DNA from: Zeus faber
Lineage: Eukaryota; Chordata; Actinopteri; Zeiformes; Zeidae
Assembly: GCA_960531495.1 (NCBI GenBank)
Contig: OY482860.1
Coordinates: 17,608,462 to 17,672,461, forward strand
Length of the DNA: 64,000 nt
Direction: 5' to 3'
A program made the translations under genes and the position numbers. The stretch's first letter is position 1, and the number at the start of each line of letters is the position of its first letter. The notes below the pieces were generated by a model. That model was not told where the DNA came from. It saw only the letters and a program-made list of their open reading frames with translations, and made no database searches. Shown here one piece after another: positions 12,076-23,655 of the stretch.

Positions 12076-12420
12076 TCATGCATGGGGCAGCCAGGACAGG
12101 AGCATCGTGTAACATGTCTTGATGTATGCTGTCACGCTTTTCCTAACATGGGGCCAAAAAAAACGCCTCAGAATGTGATTGTATGTTTTACCAACAGCAA
12201 TGTGCCTCAACTCATCATGAGAGATGCGCAAAACCAAATCACAAAATTTGTAGGGCACAATAATCTGATGAATGGGATCTCCAATGAAACCCTCACCATG
12301 TGGCACCCACTTACTTTCAGTACCTTGTTTTGAATGAAATATCCGTGTGAATGATATTTTACCTCATCTGCTGGAAGAATAAACTGGAACAGCTCCCTCA
12401 GCATCGGCTCTTTGCTCACT
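12076..12420 (-). pseudogene. Ty3/gypsy integrase N-terminal (zinc-binding) remnant
   Basis: Two overlapping minus-strand frames cover the H2C2 integrase domain that precedes the catalytic core. One shows GYFIQNKVL. The other shows GFIGDPIHQIIVPYKFCDLV, RISHDELRHIAVGKTYNHIL, RRFFWPHVRKSVTAYIKTCY. The expected HxxxH...CxxC pattern is decayed: the second Cys pair is changed (KTCYTM). At least one frameshift separates the two parts. It lies on the same strand downstream of Gag (13830-13318) and protease (12940-12620), so these three pieces are probably one element with later parts lost. Confidence 0.82.
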
Positions 12421-12619
12421 CACCAACACACAATGCGAGACAGACAACGGAGTGTTAGACAAGGACAAAACAACAAATTCTGTGGCAACATCCCCTGCTT
12501 CCCCAAGCACCAAGGAATCTGCCCCTTAACTGGCCACATCCATGGCACATGTCAGTGCACACCTTAAACACTTCAAGATACCGTTTCTCATTTTCTTTAG
12601 GGCCATTACTACCAAGTGT

Positions 12620-12940
12620 TACTGTGTCCTCCAGCCACATAATTTCCCAGAATCAGCGTAACACCATCGACGGAGCAGGATGATCCACATTTTAACTTCA
12701 CCTTCAAACAACTCTGAATAGAGCACAAGTTTAGGAAGAGTAGACACCAGAATAAATATGAAATAGGTGCCAGTGATTACATAAAATATGATCACTGGCA
12801 CCTCCCCATCACCACCAACTAGAGACAAAAGATGTCCTTTTAAAATTAAAGGCAAGTAGGAACTTAAATCAGGCTTTGACATGACAGATGGAAATTCACT
12901 ACTCGTCTGGTCAGCAATGACTAAATTGAAACATGGCACA
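12620..12940 (-). pseudogene. Ty3/gypsy retroviral-type aspartic protease remnant
   Basis: The minus-strand frame reads GHLLSLVGGDGEVPVIIFYV and then FILVSTLP, YSELFEGEV. This corresponds to the region around the protease active-site loop in fish gypsy polyproteins, where VPVxILRDTGA is expected. The DTGA catalytic triplet has decayed (ITGT). The call rests on the surrounding residues and on its position between Gag and integrase. Confidence 0.6.
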
Positions 12941-13317
12941 GCTAATGAAGCCAGCCCACATGCACTCCACTGTGCTTATTCTATGACCTGAGCACAGCGC
13001 TGTCTTTTTCCAATTACCTTTTTATGGCAGAAATGACACACTTATTCAGACTCACAGACACCACGATGAACTCTCTGCTCCAAAATAAAACTTCAACCCG
13101 AACGCCAAAAGAAATACATCCCCCCAGCAGGAACATTTCCTCTACCATCTCTCTCTTTTATCTACCAGCGCAGCAGCCTCTACTGCCGTCTTCACTTTTT
13201 GTTAACTTATATACATTGCAACTCACTCTGGGACTGAGTTTTTAAACTGCTGAAGTTAGACAACTCAAGTTAGACAAATCATCAAAATCTTTCACATCCG
13301 ACACAGAACACCAACGA

Positions 13318-13830
13318 CTAAAGTATGTCACAGGCAAACTCAAGATATGGTTCATTCCCCTTTTTCCAATTTCTAAACCGCTGGTGGTAAGCCTCAGTGA
13401 CTAATTCATACGTCTGCAGTACAACAACTTTAACCATGACCATAATCGCTGCGGTCAACGAGGAAAAAACCTCCTGAGGGCGCCCAGTCAACACGCACTG
13501 CAGCAAAACTGCGTGGTCTGAATCAATCCAGCCCTTTGGGTCTGCAACGCATTCAAACAAAGTAAAACAATTTTCAACCTCTTTCTCATTTAATTTAGGC
13601 ACCAAGCATAAACTACTCAAAATATAACGTGAATTATCACTGTCCCTAGCCGAGTGTTCATTCTGTGACATGTCACACAATTTACCTTCCTTAATTAAAC
13701 TCAATCTCTCGCTTTCTATAGCCAATTTAGCCCTTTCCCTTTGCTGCCTAATTTTTTCTAGTGCCAATGCTTTGTCAAATTCTGCTTGCTGTCGTACCCT
13801 TTCCAATTCCAACTCCTTCACTTTCTCCAA
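13318..13830 (-). pseudogene. Ty3/gypsy Gag with SCAN-like domain
   Basis: A 170-residue minus-strand frame. Residues 1-50 form a charged coiled coil rich in E, R, Q and K. Residues 70-165 match the SCAN-like capsid domain of fish gypsy Gag: SSLCLVPKLNEKEVENCFTL, DHAVLLQCVLTGRPQEVFSS, LVTEAYHQRFRNWKKGNEPY, LEFACDIL. SCAN-like domains mediate assembly of Gag subunits. The nucleocapsid zinc knuckle is not visible. The frame has no clear upstream initiator and breaks after residue 170. It is the best-preserved part of this element. Confidence 0.85.
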
Positions 13831-13839
13831 TTACCTTTG

Positions 13840-14515
13840 CAATCTCAACGATTATTTCCGCTGTTCAAAATTTAAAGCTAATCGGAAAGCGACAGCGGCG
13901 TTTTGGGTCCAATGTAGGCCAAGGTCATTTTTCAGTTTTTTTCTTGATTATGAAAGTGTGGGTTAAAAGCTTTTGCATAATGTGTCATACATCTGAAAAT
14001 ATTTGAATAAGATACGCTTATTTGAATGTTGGTACACCTAATCTCATCTAGCAGAGAAAATGCCCCTCAAAGATCCTGCAGTTTTTTACACTTCTGAGGC
14101 AGGTAATGGGTGGGAACAATAGCTGGTTAACTCCACCCCAACTAGACTCCTTGTGATTGTCAGTTGTTGTCAGTGTGTAGAGTATAAAAATAACATGTGA
14201 AAATATCATTCTCTCCTTAAATATATTATTTATTTATATTTGTTTATATTAAATCATTAATTTATAAAATTATTGGAAAATGCATAATTCACGTTAATCC
14301 TTTGATTTTAAATTTAAGTTATTTTCATTTAAATTCATTCTCACTATAGTAGCACCCCTCTATTATTCTGTAACTTCTAAACATTCCCATTTCCTGCCTT
14401 TATTGTTTTATAACAATGATAGTTTTGAGAAAGTAGCGCTTTTCAGATCTTTTACTTTTCAAAGCTAGAACCAGTGCATTCTGGGAATTGTTCTTGTCTG
14501 GGAGCACCCCACCGC
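13840..14515. other. unassigned, AT-rich; possible gypsy leader or LTR
   Basis: Lies upstream of the minus-strand Gag, where a leader and 5' LTR would be expected. A tataaaaat motif occurs near 14183. I found no matching second LTR, so this is only a positional suggestion. 14220-14460 is very AT-rich and otherwise empty. Confidence 0.3.
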
Positions 14516-14519
14516 CCGC

Positions 14520-14640
14520 TGCCTCGCACGATCAGCTCGATGATATAAATGAGGGTTTCTGCAACCCTCTTCTCATAATCTGTAACAACATGGAGATCAT
14601 GTTTTCACAGAAAAGTGGAATTTCTTGCTTCTGGTGTTTG
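14520..14640 (-). repeat. possible diverged relative of the TGTGACCC element (ORF-start region)
   Basis: On the minus strand, tctgtgaaaacatgatctcc is followed by a gttac-agattatgagaag word and gggttgcagaaa. The 47-58 kb elements have tctgtgaaaac, gttatggattacgagaag and gggtggcagaag in the same order and spacing. The initiator ATG is replaced by ACA. I estimate roughly three quarters identity over about 80 bases by eye. No terminal repeat was found next to it. Confidence 0.5.
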
Positions 14641-14699
14641 TTGTTTCCTTTTATAAAAGCTGTCTACAGAACATTAAATTGGTACTCTGATGCGTTGTG

Positions 14700-15110
14700 G
14701 TGCAACATTTTTTCACTGCAGCGCTGCGAAGTCCACGCTCTGGCCAGGGAGAGATGGTCACTTAAAAGTGCCGCTTTTGGAACCTCTGGCCCCAACTCAT
14801 CACTCTCAATTACCGATGTGGCCAGTGCTACGGGCACACCTTCCCTCCATTCTTTAATAAAGTTCAGGTAAATTTAGGTGGAGCCCCCCCGCCCCCCGTC
14901 TGCGCGTTCAACCTCATAATTGGTCCCTTGCCACTTTGCCAGTAATATAGAGCTGGATGTAGAGGGCAATACTAACACCTTGTCTCCTGGTAAGAATTGT
15001 CTTAACCGAGCCCCCCCTGTCATACAGGCAGTGCTACGACCTTCTTCCCAGTTTTCCTTAATCTGGTCAGTACCCCACAAGGTCTCCTGCCGAACGGTAC
15101 TCAAACCAAA
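14700..15110 (-). pseudogene. Ty3/gypsy integrase C-terminal domain and linker to reverse transcriptase
   Basis: The minus-strand frame shows IKENWEEG, GARLRQFLPGDKVLVLPSTS, SSILLAKWQGTNYEVERADG. This is the integrase C-terminal module with its PGDKVLVL strand, slightly decayed. A second frame continues with LNLLKEWREGVPVALATSVI, the linker that precedes reverse transcriptase in Gmr1-type gypsy elements. It lies upstream, on the same strand, of the Gag at 13830. Either it comes from a second copy or the element has been rearranged. Confidence 0.75.
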
Positions 15111-15204
15111 TAGATAACCACGCCGTACAATGTACCCCAGTCCGAGACACAGAGGCTAGAAGAGGCTTACTTTGGTGACAACTAACTTTTAGGTCATCCT
15201 AAAA

Positions 15205-15352
15205 ATGTTTGTTGTTATATTGAATGGGTTCTTCAACATTTAAACTTTTGCAATATGAAAAAAAAAAAAAACATAATAAAAAAAATAATTTCAAGTGGAC
15301 TTGTGGGACTTTGAGTTTCCAGACTTGGTCCACCTTTTACCAGTCGCTGTCA
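15205..15352. repeat. dispersed repeat, copy 1 of 2 (pair with 41620-41750)
   Basis: Shares tgttatattgaatgggttct and tcaacattt, then an A-rich strip, then ggtccacctttwaccagtc with the segment at 41620-41750 in the same order. No coding content. Family unknown. Confidence 0.65.
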
Positions 15353-15775
15353 CAAATCAGGGTGTCGACCCTGAGAATAAAACAGCCCCAGCCAGATTGG
15401 TAGAAGTAGGTGACATTTGTGGCGGTGTTAAAACTTCCACCTAATACAAATTTGCCTTTACAATAGCCCTTACATTTACCTTTAGTCTTTTATCATCAAC
15501 AAATATTTTATAATGATCAGCTATCTTTATCAATTGATCCATGACTAACAACAAATGACCAATGCACAAACACCATCTAAAGAATGTACATTATTGACCT
15601 AACACAATCAAGCCATAAGAGCAACCTTGAAAATTGAGCATCCCCTCTAACATCCTATCACGATCGATCTACATAACTCAACCCTAGTCTTCAGGGGCTA
15701 CTGACTTACTAAAACTAGAGATGCCACTGTGAGGATTTTTTTCCACCGGTTAATAAACTCATGACAAGACTGGTG
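15353..15775. other. unassigned AT-rich sequence
   Basis: No recognisable gene. It lies between the dispersed repeat and the LTR-like end, and could be part of a decayed gypsy element, but I cannot support a domain. Confidence 0.3.
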
Positions 15776-15779
15776 TTAC

Positions 15780-15915
15780 CAGTAATCATCATCCCTGCCC
15801 AGCCCTGCTCCATCCCTACCTTGCAACTCCACCGTGTGGGCTAATAAACATCCTTGTTCTGCCTCCCATCTCTCTGTGTTGTGCGTTTGGGTCCCCCCTA
15901 GCTCCGGTCGTGACA
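15780..15915 (+). mobile_element. gypsy-type LTR 3' end
   Basis: Contains gggctaataaacatccttgt followed by ttgtgcgtttgggtcc and ending gctccggtcgtgaca. A polyadenylation signal followed by a 'tgggtcc ... cgtgaca' end is the usual 3' end of fish gypsy LTRs. It is directly followed by a (TC)n run. The left boundary and any partner LTR were not identified. Confidence 0.5.
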
Positions 15916-15926
15916 GTGTGTGTGCT

Positions 15927-15928
<2 letters not shown>

Positions 15929-15999
<71 letters not shown>

Positions 16000-16032
16000 A
16001 TACACATACTGTATATACACACACACACACAC
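15929..16032. repeat. (TC)n followed by TA-rich and (AC)n microsatellite
   Basis: About 32 TC units at 15929-15992, a short tatctatata spacer, then about 8 AC units near 16017-16032. Confidence 0.97.
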
Positions 16033-17050
16033 AGGCTGGCACTCAGACACACAAAAATAATCACACATGCTGACACCAAAGCCTCTATCTGCAGCGTTGA
16101 TTCATTAAACCCTATTTCACTGCACGCAACATCAGGACAATTATGTCATTTATGTGCTTTTGTCGCTTTGCATGTTTGAGATAGATAAGTAGCATCAAAA
16201 AAATACATTAATAACAGTCGCCTTGAAACAATAATACATATTCATTAAACTGCTAATGTGATATAAATAGCAGTAGATGTGAAGCTGATTCGTGCCTCAG
16301 TGGTCTCTGATCAATTCAAACCTGGGTTACAGTGGTCATGTGTATTAATTATTTTTGTAAGTGTGCAGCATCATAAACACTTTATTAATTCCCTATAGCT
16401 TCTACGGTATACAACATTTGATTTACAGAAAACCTAAATGCACTTTTTCACACCAATGTTGTAATTTGATTGGTGATTTGGTTTGACAATTCAGCTTATT
16501 ATAATATAGCTTAATTTATATAGTATATACGTTACTGTATATCATGTCATGTTACTATGAGTAAGACAAAACATTTGAAAAGCAGTACGTATTATTTCCC
16601 AAAAAGATGGTAACATTTTCTAGTTTACAATGTTTCCTGTCAAGCAAGAAACACCACCTCAAGCCCCACAGCAACAAGCTCAGTGAGTGGGCGACTTTTA
16701 CACATAATATGAGTTTACTATCCACTCTTGTGCAGTGGCCTTGACTTCCCCTCAGCGTAGTTGATATTCGAGGTCACCCTGTTAGGGAGCCTATTCTCCA
16801 ACCTCAACCATCACCAGCCCTTCAATGTTGCCAGCAGCTGCTCATGGTCAAGTACAGCTTGTGCTATGTGTCAGCAGATCCATGTCGCCATGCTAACACA
16901 AATTATAACTCAGCGCACTTAGGCAACGCTCTACCTGGCTATCTCTGCGGCCTTCCAACCTCCAGAATGGCTATTTTGTCAACATTACATAAACTTACTT
17001 AACTATGTGCCGTGGTTAGTTTTTAACTCTGAATGTAGCAGTTAGCAAAT
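16033..17050. other. unassigned AT-rich sequence
   Basis: No transposon end or coding similarity recognised. Likely unique non-coding DNA or very old repeats. Confidence 0.35.
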
Positions 17051-17110
17051 TCTGGTGCTTTTCAACCAGTGCTTTTCACGGCACACTAGTGTGCCGTGAA
17101 AATGTTTCAT
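17051..17110. repeat. hAT-type transposon end with a perfect 30-bp palindrome
   Basis: ggtgcttttcaaccagtg is followed by a palindrome at 17073-17102 with the half ttttcacggcacact and its exact complement. 'cttttcaacc' plus 'gtgtgccgtga' are words found at ends of hAT-type elements in vertebrates. No opposite end or target duplication was found nearby. Confidence 0.5.
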
Positions 17111-18030
17111 ATTCCACATAAAGAATGGAAACTTGCTTTTATGTGGCAAGTTCAAAATTGCAAGTCTGCACTTATTCATCAAATAAGATTAACTCCCTCA
17201 CCCACTCTTTTGCCTGACAAGACTCATTTTTAGTGCATGACGGGATAGTGGTGTATGTTTATTGCATTCAGTTTGATGTTTTGTCATATGCAGTGACATC
17301 ACCGAACGCAGGTCCAGATGAGCACAGTCGGCCCGGGTCTCCAACTGTGCACAACTCCCTTTTCAATTGTGCGTTTGTGGCACTCGGAGGACGAGGTCGA
17401 ACACTTAGTGTTCATCAGTGGATAGGAGGAGCAGCAGAGGTCGGATGCTTGCATTTCATTTCACATAACAGAACTTTGTCCGTTGTTCAGAAAATGTCCC
17501 AAGTCATTCAGCCTGATGTTGGCCAAACTGGATCTCTGTACACAAGGTCTTCACAGACATTCTGGGAAATGTACAAGAAGACTGTCTCCCAGCAGAATAT
17601 CAGGAAGATTGGAATGTCTTTCGGGCCTTGGTGAAGCCACGGAGTGCTTAATGTGCTTGCTGCAGACATTGTCAGAAGATGAAAGAAGAGGTCTACCACA
17701 GTAAAGGGCAGTGTTATAAAATAAATCACTCCAGGGTTCTCTGACAACAATGTCTCAAAGTGATATCACAGTAATCATTAACTCAACTTACGAACATTGC
17801 TTCAACAACTAGGTACATTTCGGAGAATGTCACATTTAAATCAGAACTAATCAAAAGGATTCTGGTTCTATAAGACACTTTAAAATATCTGACAATAATT
17901 TTAACGATGGAGCTCAATAAGAGGTATAGAGCTAATTTCAATCAAGGTGATTCATTAATTTACTGTAGATGCTTGCATGCATTTTATCTCACAATAATTC
18001 TAATTAAGCCTATTAGATAATTGTATTTGC
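17111..18030. other. unassigned sequence
   Basis: A 133-codon frame at 17233-17634 exists, but I recognise no domain, and its overlapping frames are equally open. I do not call a gene. The remainder is AT-rich. Confidence 0.35.
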
Positions 18031-18035
18031 AAACC

Positions 18036-18431
18036 GGTCAAACCTGGGTTCGATTCCCGCCTGAGGCGCTGTTGGCACTGTGCTCCGGGTGGGTTATCTC
18101 CCAAATAGGAGCCTTTCTGTGTGGAGTTTGCATGTTCTCCCCATGCTCACATGGGGTTTCCTCCACCTAATGTCAGTAAGGACCGCTCCCAAAAACATGC
18201 ACATATCATCATCTGATCAGTGATGGACACTCATCACCAGGTCCCCGGGCGCGTCCACGAATTCTGCCCACTGCTCCTGGCTGTGCCCCCGGAGGAAGGA
18301 CAAGCCAGGATGGGTTAAATGCAGAGGCCTCATTTCACCGGCCACCATCCAAAGCATGTGTGTGTGTGTGTGCGTGCAAGTGTGGTGTGCTGTGTGATGA
18401 TTAAAGATTGTTCTTCTTCTTCTTCTTCTTC
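18036..18431 (+). mobile_element. SINE-like repeat with tRNA-type B box, copy 1
   Basis: Contains GGTTCGATTCC at 18047-18057, an exact match to the RNA polymerase III B-box consensus. It then has the body shared with copies at 26.5-26.8 kb (minus) and 37.65-38.0 kb (plus): gcccactgctcctg, cggaggaaggacaagccagg, ggttaaatgcagaggc, tttcaccggccaccatcc. It ends in attaaagattg and a (TTC)n tail. The 5' part carrying the A box is missing here. Compared with the 37.65 kb copy it has extra sequence around 18090-18180. Confidence 0.7.
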
Positions 18432-19290
18432 TTGTAGAGCAATTCTCTTTGATCAAACCTGTTGTCAATCCTTCAGGTCTTCCCAATAAGACGCTGTCAC
18501 ATCTATATTGGTCAAAGGTCAAACTGCAGCCCAGTGGATTCCTGTTCAAATGCTTAAAACTGCGAAAATAAAACACTGGATAGACGAGTTGGTTAATATT
18601 TATCAATGCACAATTACAACATGAATCAATTCACAAGATATTTTCAAATTTAAGCTTTGTAATGCCCAAATAAAATCCATTGAAACGACCAACGTATTTC
18701 ACGTTTATTTTAGTGTTTCGATTTTAAGTAAGCGGACACACACATTCCCTCACCTCTCCAGTGTAGAAAACAAACAAATCCTTCATTGTAACTTACCTGC
18801 TAAGTTTTATACTGTATGTTAAAACTTAGCAAGTCGTGGATATGTTATGGCCTTACTCAATTGTAGAGCAATTCTCTTTGATCAAACCTGTTGTCAATCC
18901 TTCAGGTCTTCCCAATCAGACGCAATCACATCTATACTGGTCAAAGGTCAAACTGCAGCCCAGTGGATTCCTGTTCAAAAGCTTAAAACTGCGGAAATGA
19001 AACACTGGCTAGACAAGTTGGGTAATATTCATCAATGCATAATTACAACATTAATTGATTCACAAGATATTTTCAAATTTAATCTTTGGAATGCAAAGTA
19101 ATAAATAAAAAAATAATAAAAATAAAAAGCCATTGAAACGGCCAACGTATTTCACATTTATTTTTGTGTTTCGATTTTTAGTAAGCGATGGCACACATTC
19201 CCTCACCTCTCCAGTGTTCAAAACAAACAAATCCTTCATTGTTAACTTACTTGTAAGTTTTAAACTGTATGTCAACAGCTACCTTATTCA
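18432..19290. repeat. 429-bp tandem duplication (two head-to-tail copies)
   Basis: Copy 1 is 18432-18860 and copy 2 is 18861 to about 19290. Both begin ttgtagagcaattctctttg and both end ccttaytcaa. Matching blocks run throughout (ggtcaaactgcagcccagtg, acaagatattttcaaattta, ccctcacctctccagtg). Copy 2 has an A-rich insert near 19100-19125, and copy 1 has about 25 extra bases near 18822-18846. I see no reading frame conserved between them. The left edge of copy 1 is exactly the end of the SINE tail. Confidence 0.92.
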
Positions 19291-21540
19291 ATGTCATGTC
19301 AAGATTACTTTTAGAGTGAAAAATAAAAATAATGCTGTTCGATCATACTTAAACAAAAACAGTATGGTATATCATACCAGAACTGACAACTCACTCATGC
19401 AATATTACTATTTTATGTATATTGTCTTGTCAGTACTGTTTACTTATTTATCATACAATTGAATTTAGAATATCCAACCTACTAATAATTCATGCCATTG
19501 TGCCAATCCGTTACTGCTGTTACATTGCAGACTACCCCTCTGTGGGATAGATAAAGGATTGTCTTATCTCAACCAGCAGATCACTTTGACACAAAAAACT
19601 CAAAAAGAGAAAATAAATAACTAAAACTTTATAAAGCAAAACGAATGCATTTCTGCTGCTGTTTTGCATCATGTCTGCTCTCTGTAACGTCAGAAAAATA
19701 TATTTTGTAATCAATTTTTGCCAAATTATATTGATCAATTTAGTTTTATCAATTTGGAATGCTTTGCACTAAAATCTTTTAACAAAGCACAAACTACAGT
19801 TCTGAAAACAAACACTCATCCTACTCCTCACCTTTACTACAGTTGCAGTAATAAACCAACATACACTTTTCCAGCAACTTAAAGCCTGCTGCAACACCAC
19901 ACCACTATGATCGATATCACAATAATTTCTCTAAACACCATCCAACAGTTCAAACTGTTCAATATCTATTCATACAAACTCAGCATAGACTACTGTCGTT
20001 AACTGGCACTTAAATTCAAGTTTTAATTTCATTTAATCTGCTTAACACCACATGTTAACCCTAATTACACAGAGCACCATTTGACTATTGGTTAAATCAC
20101 TCAGTCCTGTAGCTTCCTCTGCTGAACCAATATCTTACAAAAATTATATTTACAACTCTCTTTGCTCCAAGTTCTATCCTAACCAAAGAATCCCAAATGC
20201 ATCATATGCTCACTTTCTCATTTTCATTGTTTTTCACATCAACTTCCGTAATCCTTTTAGTCTACAAACTAACTTTACAGCTCTCTCTCATCTTGCAATA
20301 CCTTTCGCAACTATCTAGGGTGGGATGGCGCCCACAATCCCCTTTTTTCCTCAGTTACAGGTGCAGGGCTGCGGTCCCGTGTAAATAATGCTAATCCAAA
20401 TAACACAGGGAGTCCCTTCACTCCGTGTTGGTTGTTCTAACTTTCTCAGTTTTTTTCTGACCCTTCACCCACTCCAGGTGGTTCATGTACAATATTCTAG
20501 CTAAATCACAGACACAAAACCTTTTCTGCAGTTTTAATGCCAATATTTACAAGCACTCATATTCACCTTCTTGGCCAAGTGCCGCCGCAATTAAAGCTCT
20601 CCAGCGACGCACGTGGTTGCCTATTCCTTAGACAATTTTAAACTCCCTGCCCGTACAGTCCTCTCCTTCACTTGGGATGTTGCAGCATATGGCTGCAACG
20701 ACACAGGACAAAGAATGGTATCCACAGTAGTCGTGTCAACTTAGTTCCTCTTGAACTTCATATAACAAATCTCTGTATACTACTTTATTTTCTTAAGTTC
20801 TTCTTGAACTTTTATCTTTTACCTATCTAGAACTTTTTATCTTCTACCTAGCCGGCACTCTTTCTAGATTTACTTCCTCAACACTGGAAAGCTATATGTA
20901 ATTGCTTTGTGATGACTCTCCGGATGAATTGTACATTTACCCACATCTGGGATCTGCTCGGTCTCAGAGTAATTACAACATATACACCATTGTCTATAAC
21001 TGGACCGAGGAATACTACTCTATTTTCAATAGCTGCAACTAAACGTACTATGGATGTGTGATTTTTACACCTTTTCCCAATGGTTCTTCTGTGTGTTCGG
21101 CGGCAGTTAGTGTAAGCCAAACCAATCCTCCACCATACACAAGACAAACCACACACCAATGGATTATAGCAACATTCAACAGAGGATTACTCATTATTTT
21201 CACACCATGGTCTTTCATAAACACACCTGCACAGAGATTATTCGCATCAGTCTCTGTTTAAGTTGCTTTTTCTGATCAAATTTGTAATTAAAGTAATTTC
21301 TAACTAGGTCAAAATTTTAGGTTCATTGAAGAAGAGCCTTTCCAATACCAGTCCTGCACTCAGAAATACAAACCAAATTTCCAGAACAAAAAGCTCTGCT
21401 TACTGGTCGTGGTCACAGCGGTTATGTGGAGTAAAGTTTGTCAGCTCTCAGGGGCCCCCTAACAGCCTGGGGCCACAAGAGGTTGCCTGCTTTGTCCGTT
21501 CACAAATCGACATGTCTGGCAACAGGTTAAAATACGGTCG
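19291..21540. other. unassigned AT-rich sequence
   Basis: Over 2 kb without a recognisable gene. 20310-20400 contains a more GC-rich strip (ggtgggatggcgcccacaat). 20880-21159 is open on the minus strand but without known motifs. Old, unclassified retroelement sequence cannot be excluded. Confidence 0.35.
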
Positions 21541-21559
21541 GGTCTAGGGTGGGGTCTGC

Positions 21560-22690
<1,131 letters not shown>

Positions 22691-22990
22691 CATTGAGTAG
22701 TGTCTAAGAATATGATATTTTGGAAAATTGCATGTAGTTTGCCACCTCTTTGATACACAATCACCATCGGATAATGACACTGAAAGTATTGCCGCAACCA
22801 CAGGTGCGTATGCTAGTGCTTCTTTGTGTGTGCGGGTGTGTGTGTTAGTGAGAGTGTTTAATGATTCAGGAGAGCCAAAAAGACAGATGCCAAGCGGCTT
22901 TGATGTGCCGCGGCTGGCTTTTAGACATCTCTTGTTAAAATGCTGCTGTTGTATCCGTCTTTTAGTGAGAAAAACACTCAATAAGAAGGA
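22691..22990. other. unassigned spacer
   Basis: Contains a short TG-rich strip near 22825-22850. No gene recognised. Confidence 0.35.
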
Positions 22991-22993
22991 TGA

Positions 22994-23060
22994 ATAGATA
23001 GATAGATAGATACTTTATTCATCCTGAGAGCGAAATTGCAGTGTCAGTGGCTCACATCAA
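22994..23060 (-). repeat. retroposon 3' end with GATA tail
   Basis: gatagatagatagatacttt, attcatcctgaga, then gaaattgcagtgtcag. On the minus strand this reads body, atgaataaagta, (TATC)n. It is the same arrangement as at 7695-7775. Confidence 0.6.
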
Positions 23061-23120
23061 AAAGATGGGCAATAATAATGAAGTAATATAATAATATAGA
23101 AAATGATTATATATAACGTA

Positions 23121-23580
23121 CACAGATCAGCCACAACATTAAATCCACTAGCAGGTGAAGTGAATAACATTGATCATCTTGTTCCAATAGCACCTGTCAA
23201 GGGGTGGAATACATTAGGCAGCAAGTGAGCAGCCAGTTTTTGAAGTTGATGTGTTGGACTCGTACAGTCCGGGCGACTTTGACAATTGCCAAATTGTGAT
23301 GGCCAGACGACTGGGACAGAGCATTTCCAAAACAACAGGTTGTTTTGGACATGGTCTTTGTACTGTGAACACCCTGATGGGGAGATGCAACCATGCCACG
23401 TTCAAAGTCACTTAAATCCCCTTTCTTCCCCATTCTGATGCTCGGTTTGAACTTCAGCAAGTCGTCCTCACCTTGTCTACATGCCTAAATGCAATGAGTT
23501 GCTGCCATGTGATTGGCTGATTAGCTATTTGTGTTAACGAGCAATTGACTAGGTAAACCAAATAAAGTGGCCAGTGAGTC
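23121..23580. mobile_element. chimeric Tc1-like element: ends from two families, inverted
   Basis: The left part, 23121 to about 23335, is the end of the same Tc1-like family as 5982-6846 (cacagatcagccacaacatt, then GQSISKT-coding words on the plus strand). The right part, about 23350-23580, is the start of a different Tc1-like family on the minus strand (MGKKGDLSDFERGM) and ends aataaagtggccagtgagtc. Flanking dinucleotides are TA on both sides (23119-23120 and 23581-23582). The junction is the palindrome at 23327-23348. No complete transposase is present. Confidence 0.85.
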
Positions 23581-23589
23581 TATATACTC

Positions 23590-23592
<3 letters not shown>

Positions 23593-23652
<60 letters not shown>

Positions 23653-23655
23653 TAA
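23593..23655. repeat. (TA)n and poly-T: tail of the minus-strand L1
   Basis: About 20 TA units, then about 19 T. On the minus strand this is the A-tail of the adjacent L1 followed by a TA microsatellite that probably expanded from it. Confidence 0.9.

Noticed and set aside
14488-14871. 127-codon plus-strand frame
   Set aside because: The minus strand here reads as gypsy linker (14871-14700) and the element relative (14640-14520), which explains the sequence better.
17233-17634. 133-codon plus-strand frame
   Set aside because: No domain, no splice context, and another long frame overlaps it on the same strand.
20878-21159. 93-codon minus-strand frame resembling a membrane-glycoprotein fragment by composition
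   Set aside because: No motif of any retroviral or host family could be identified.
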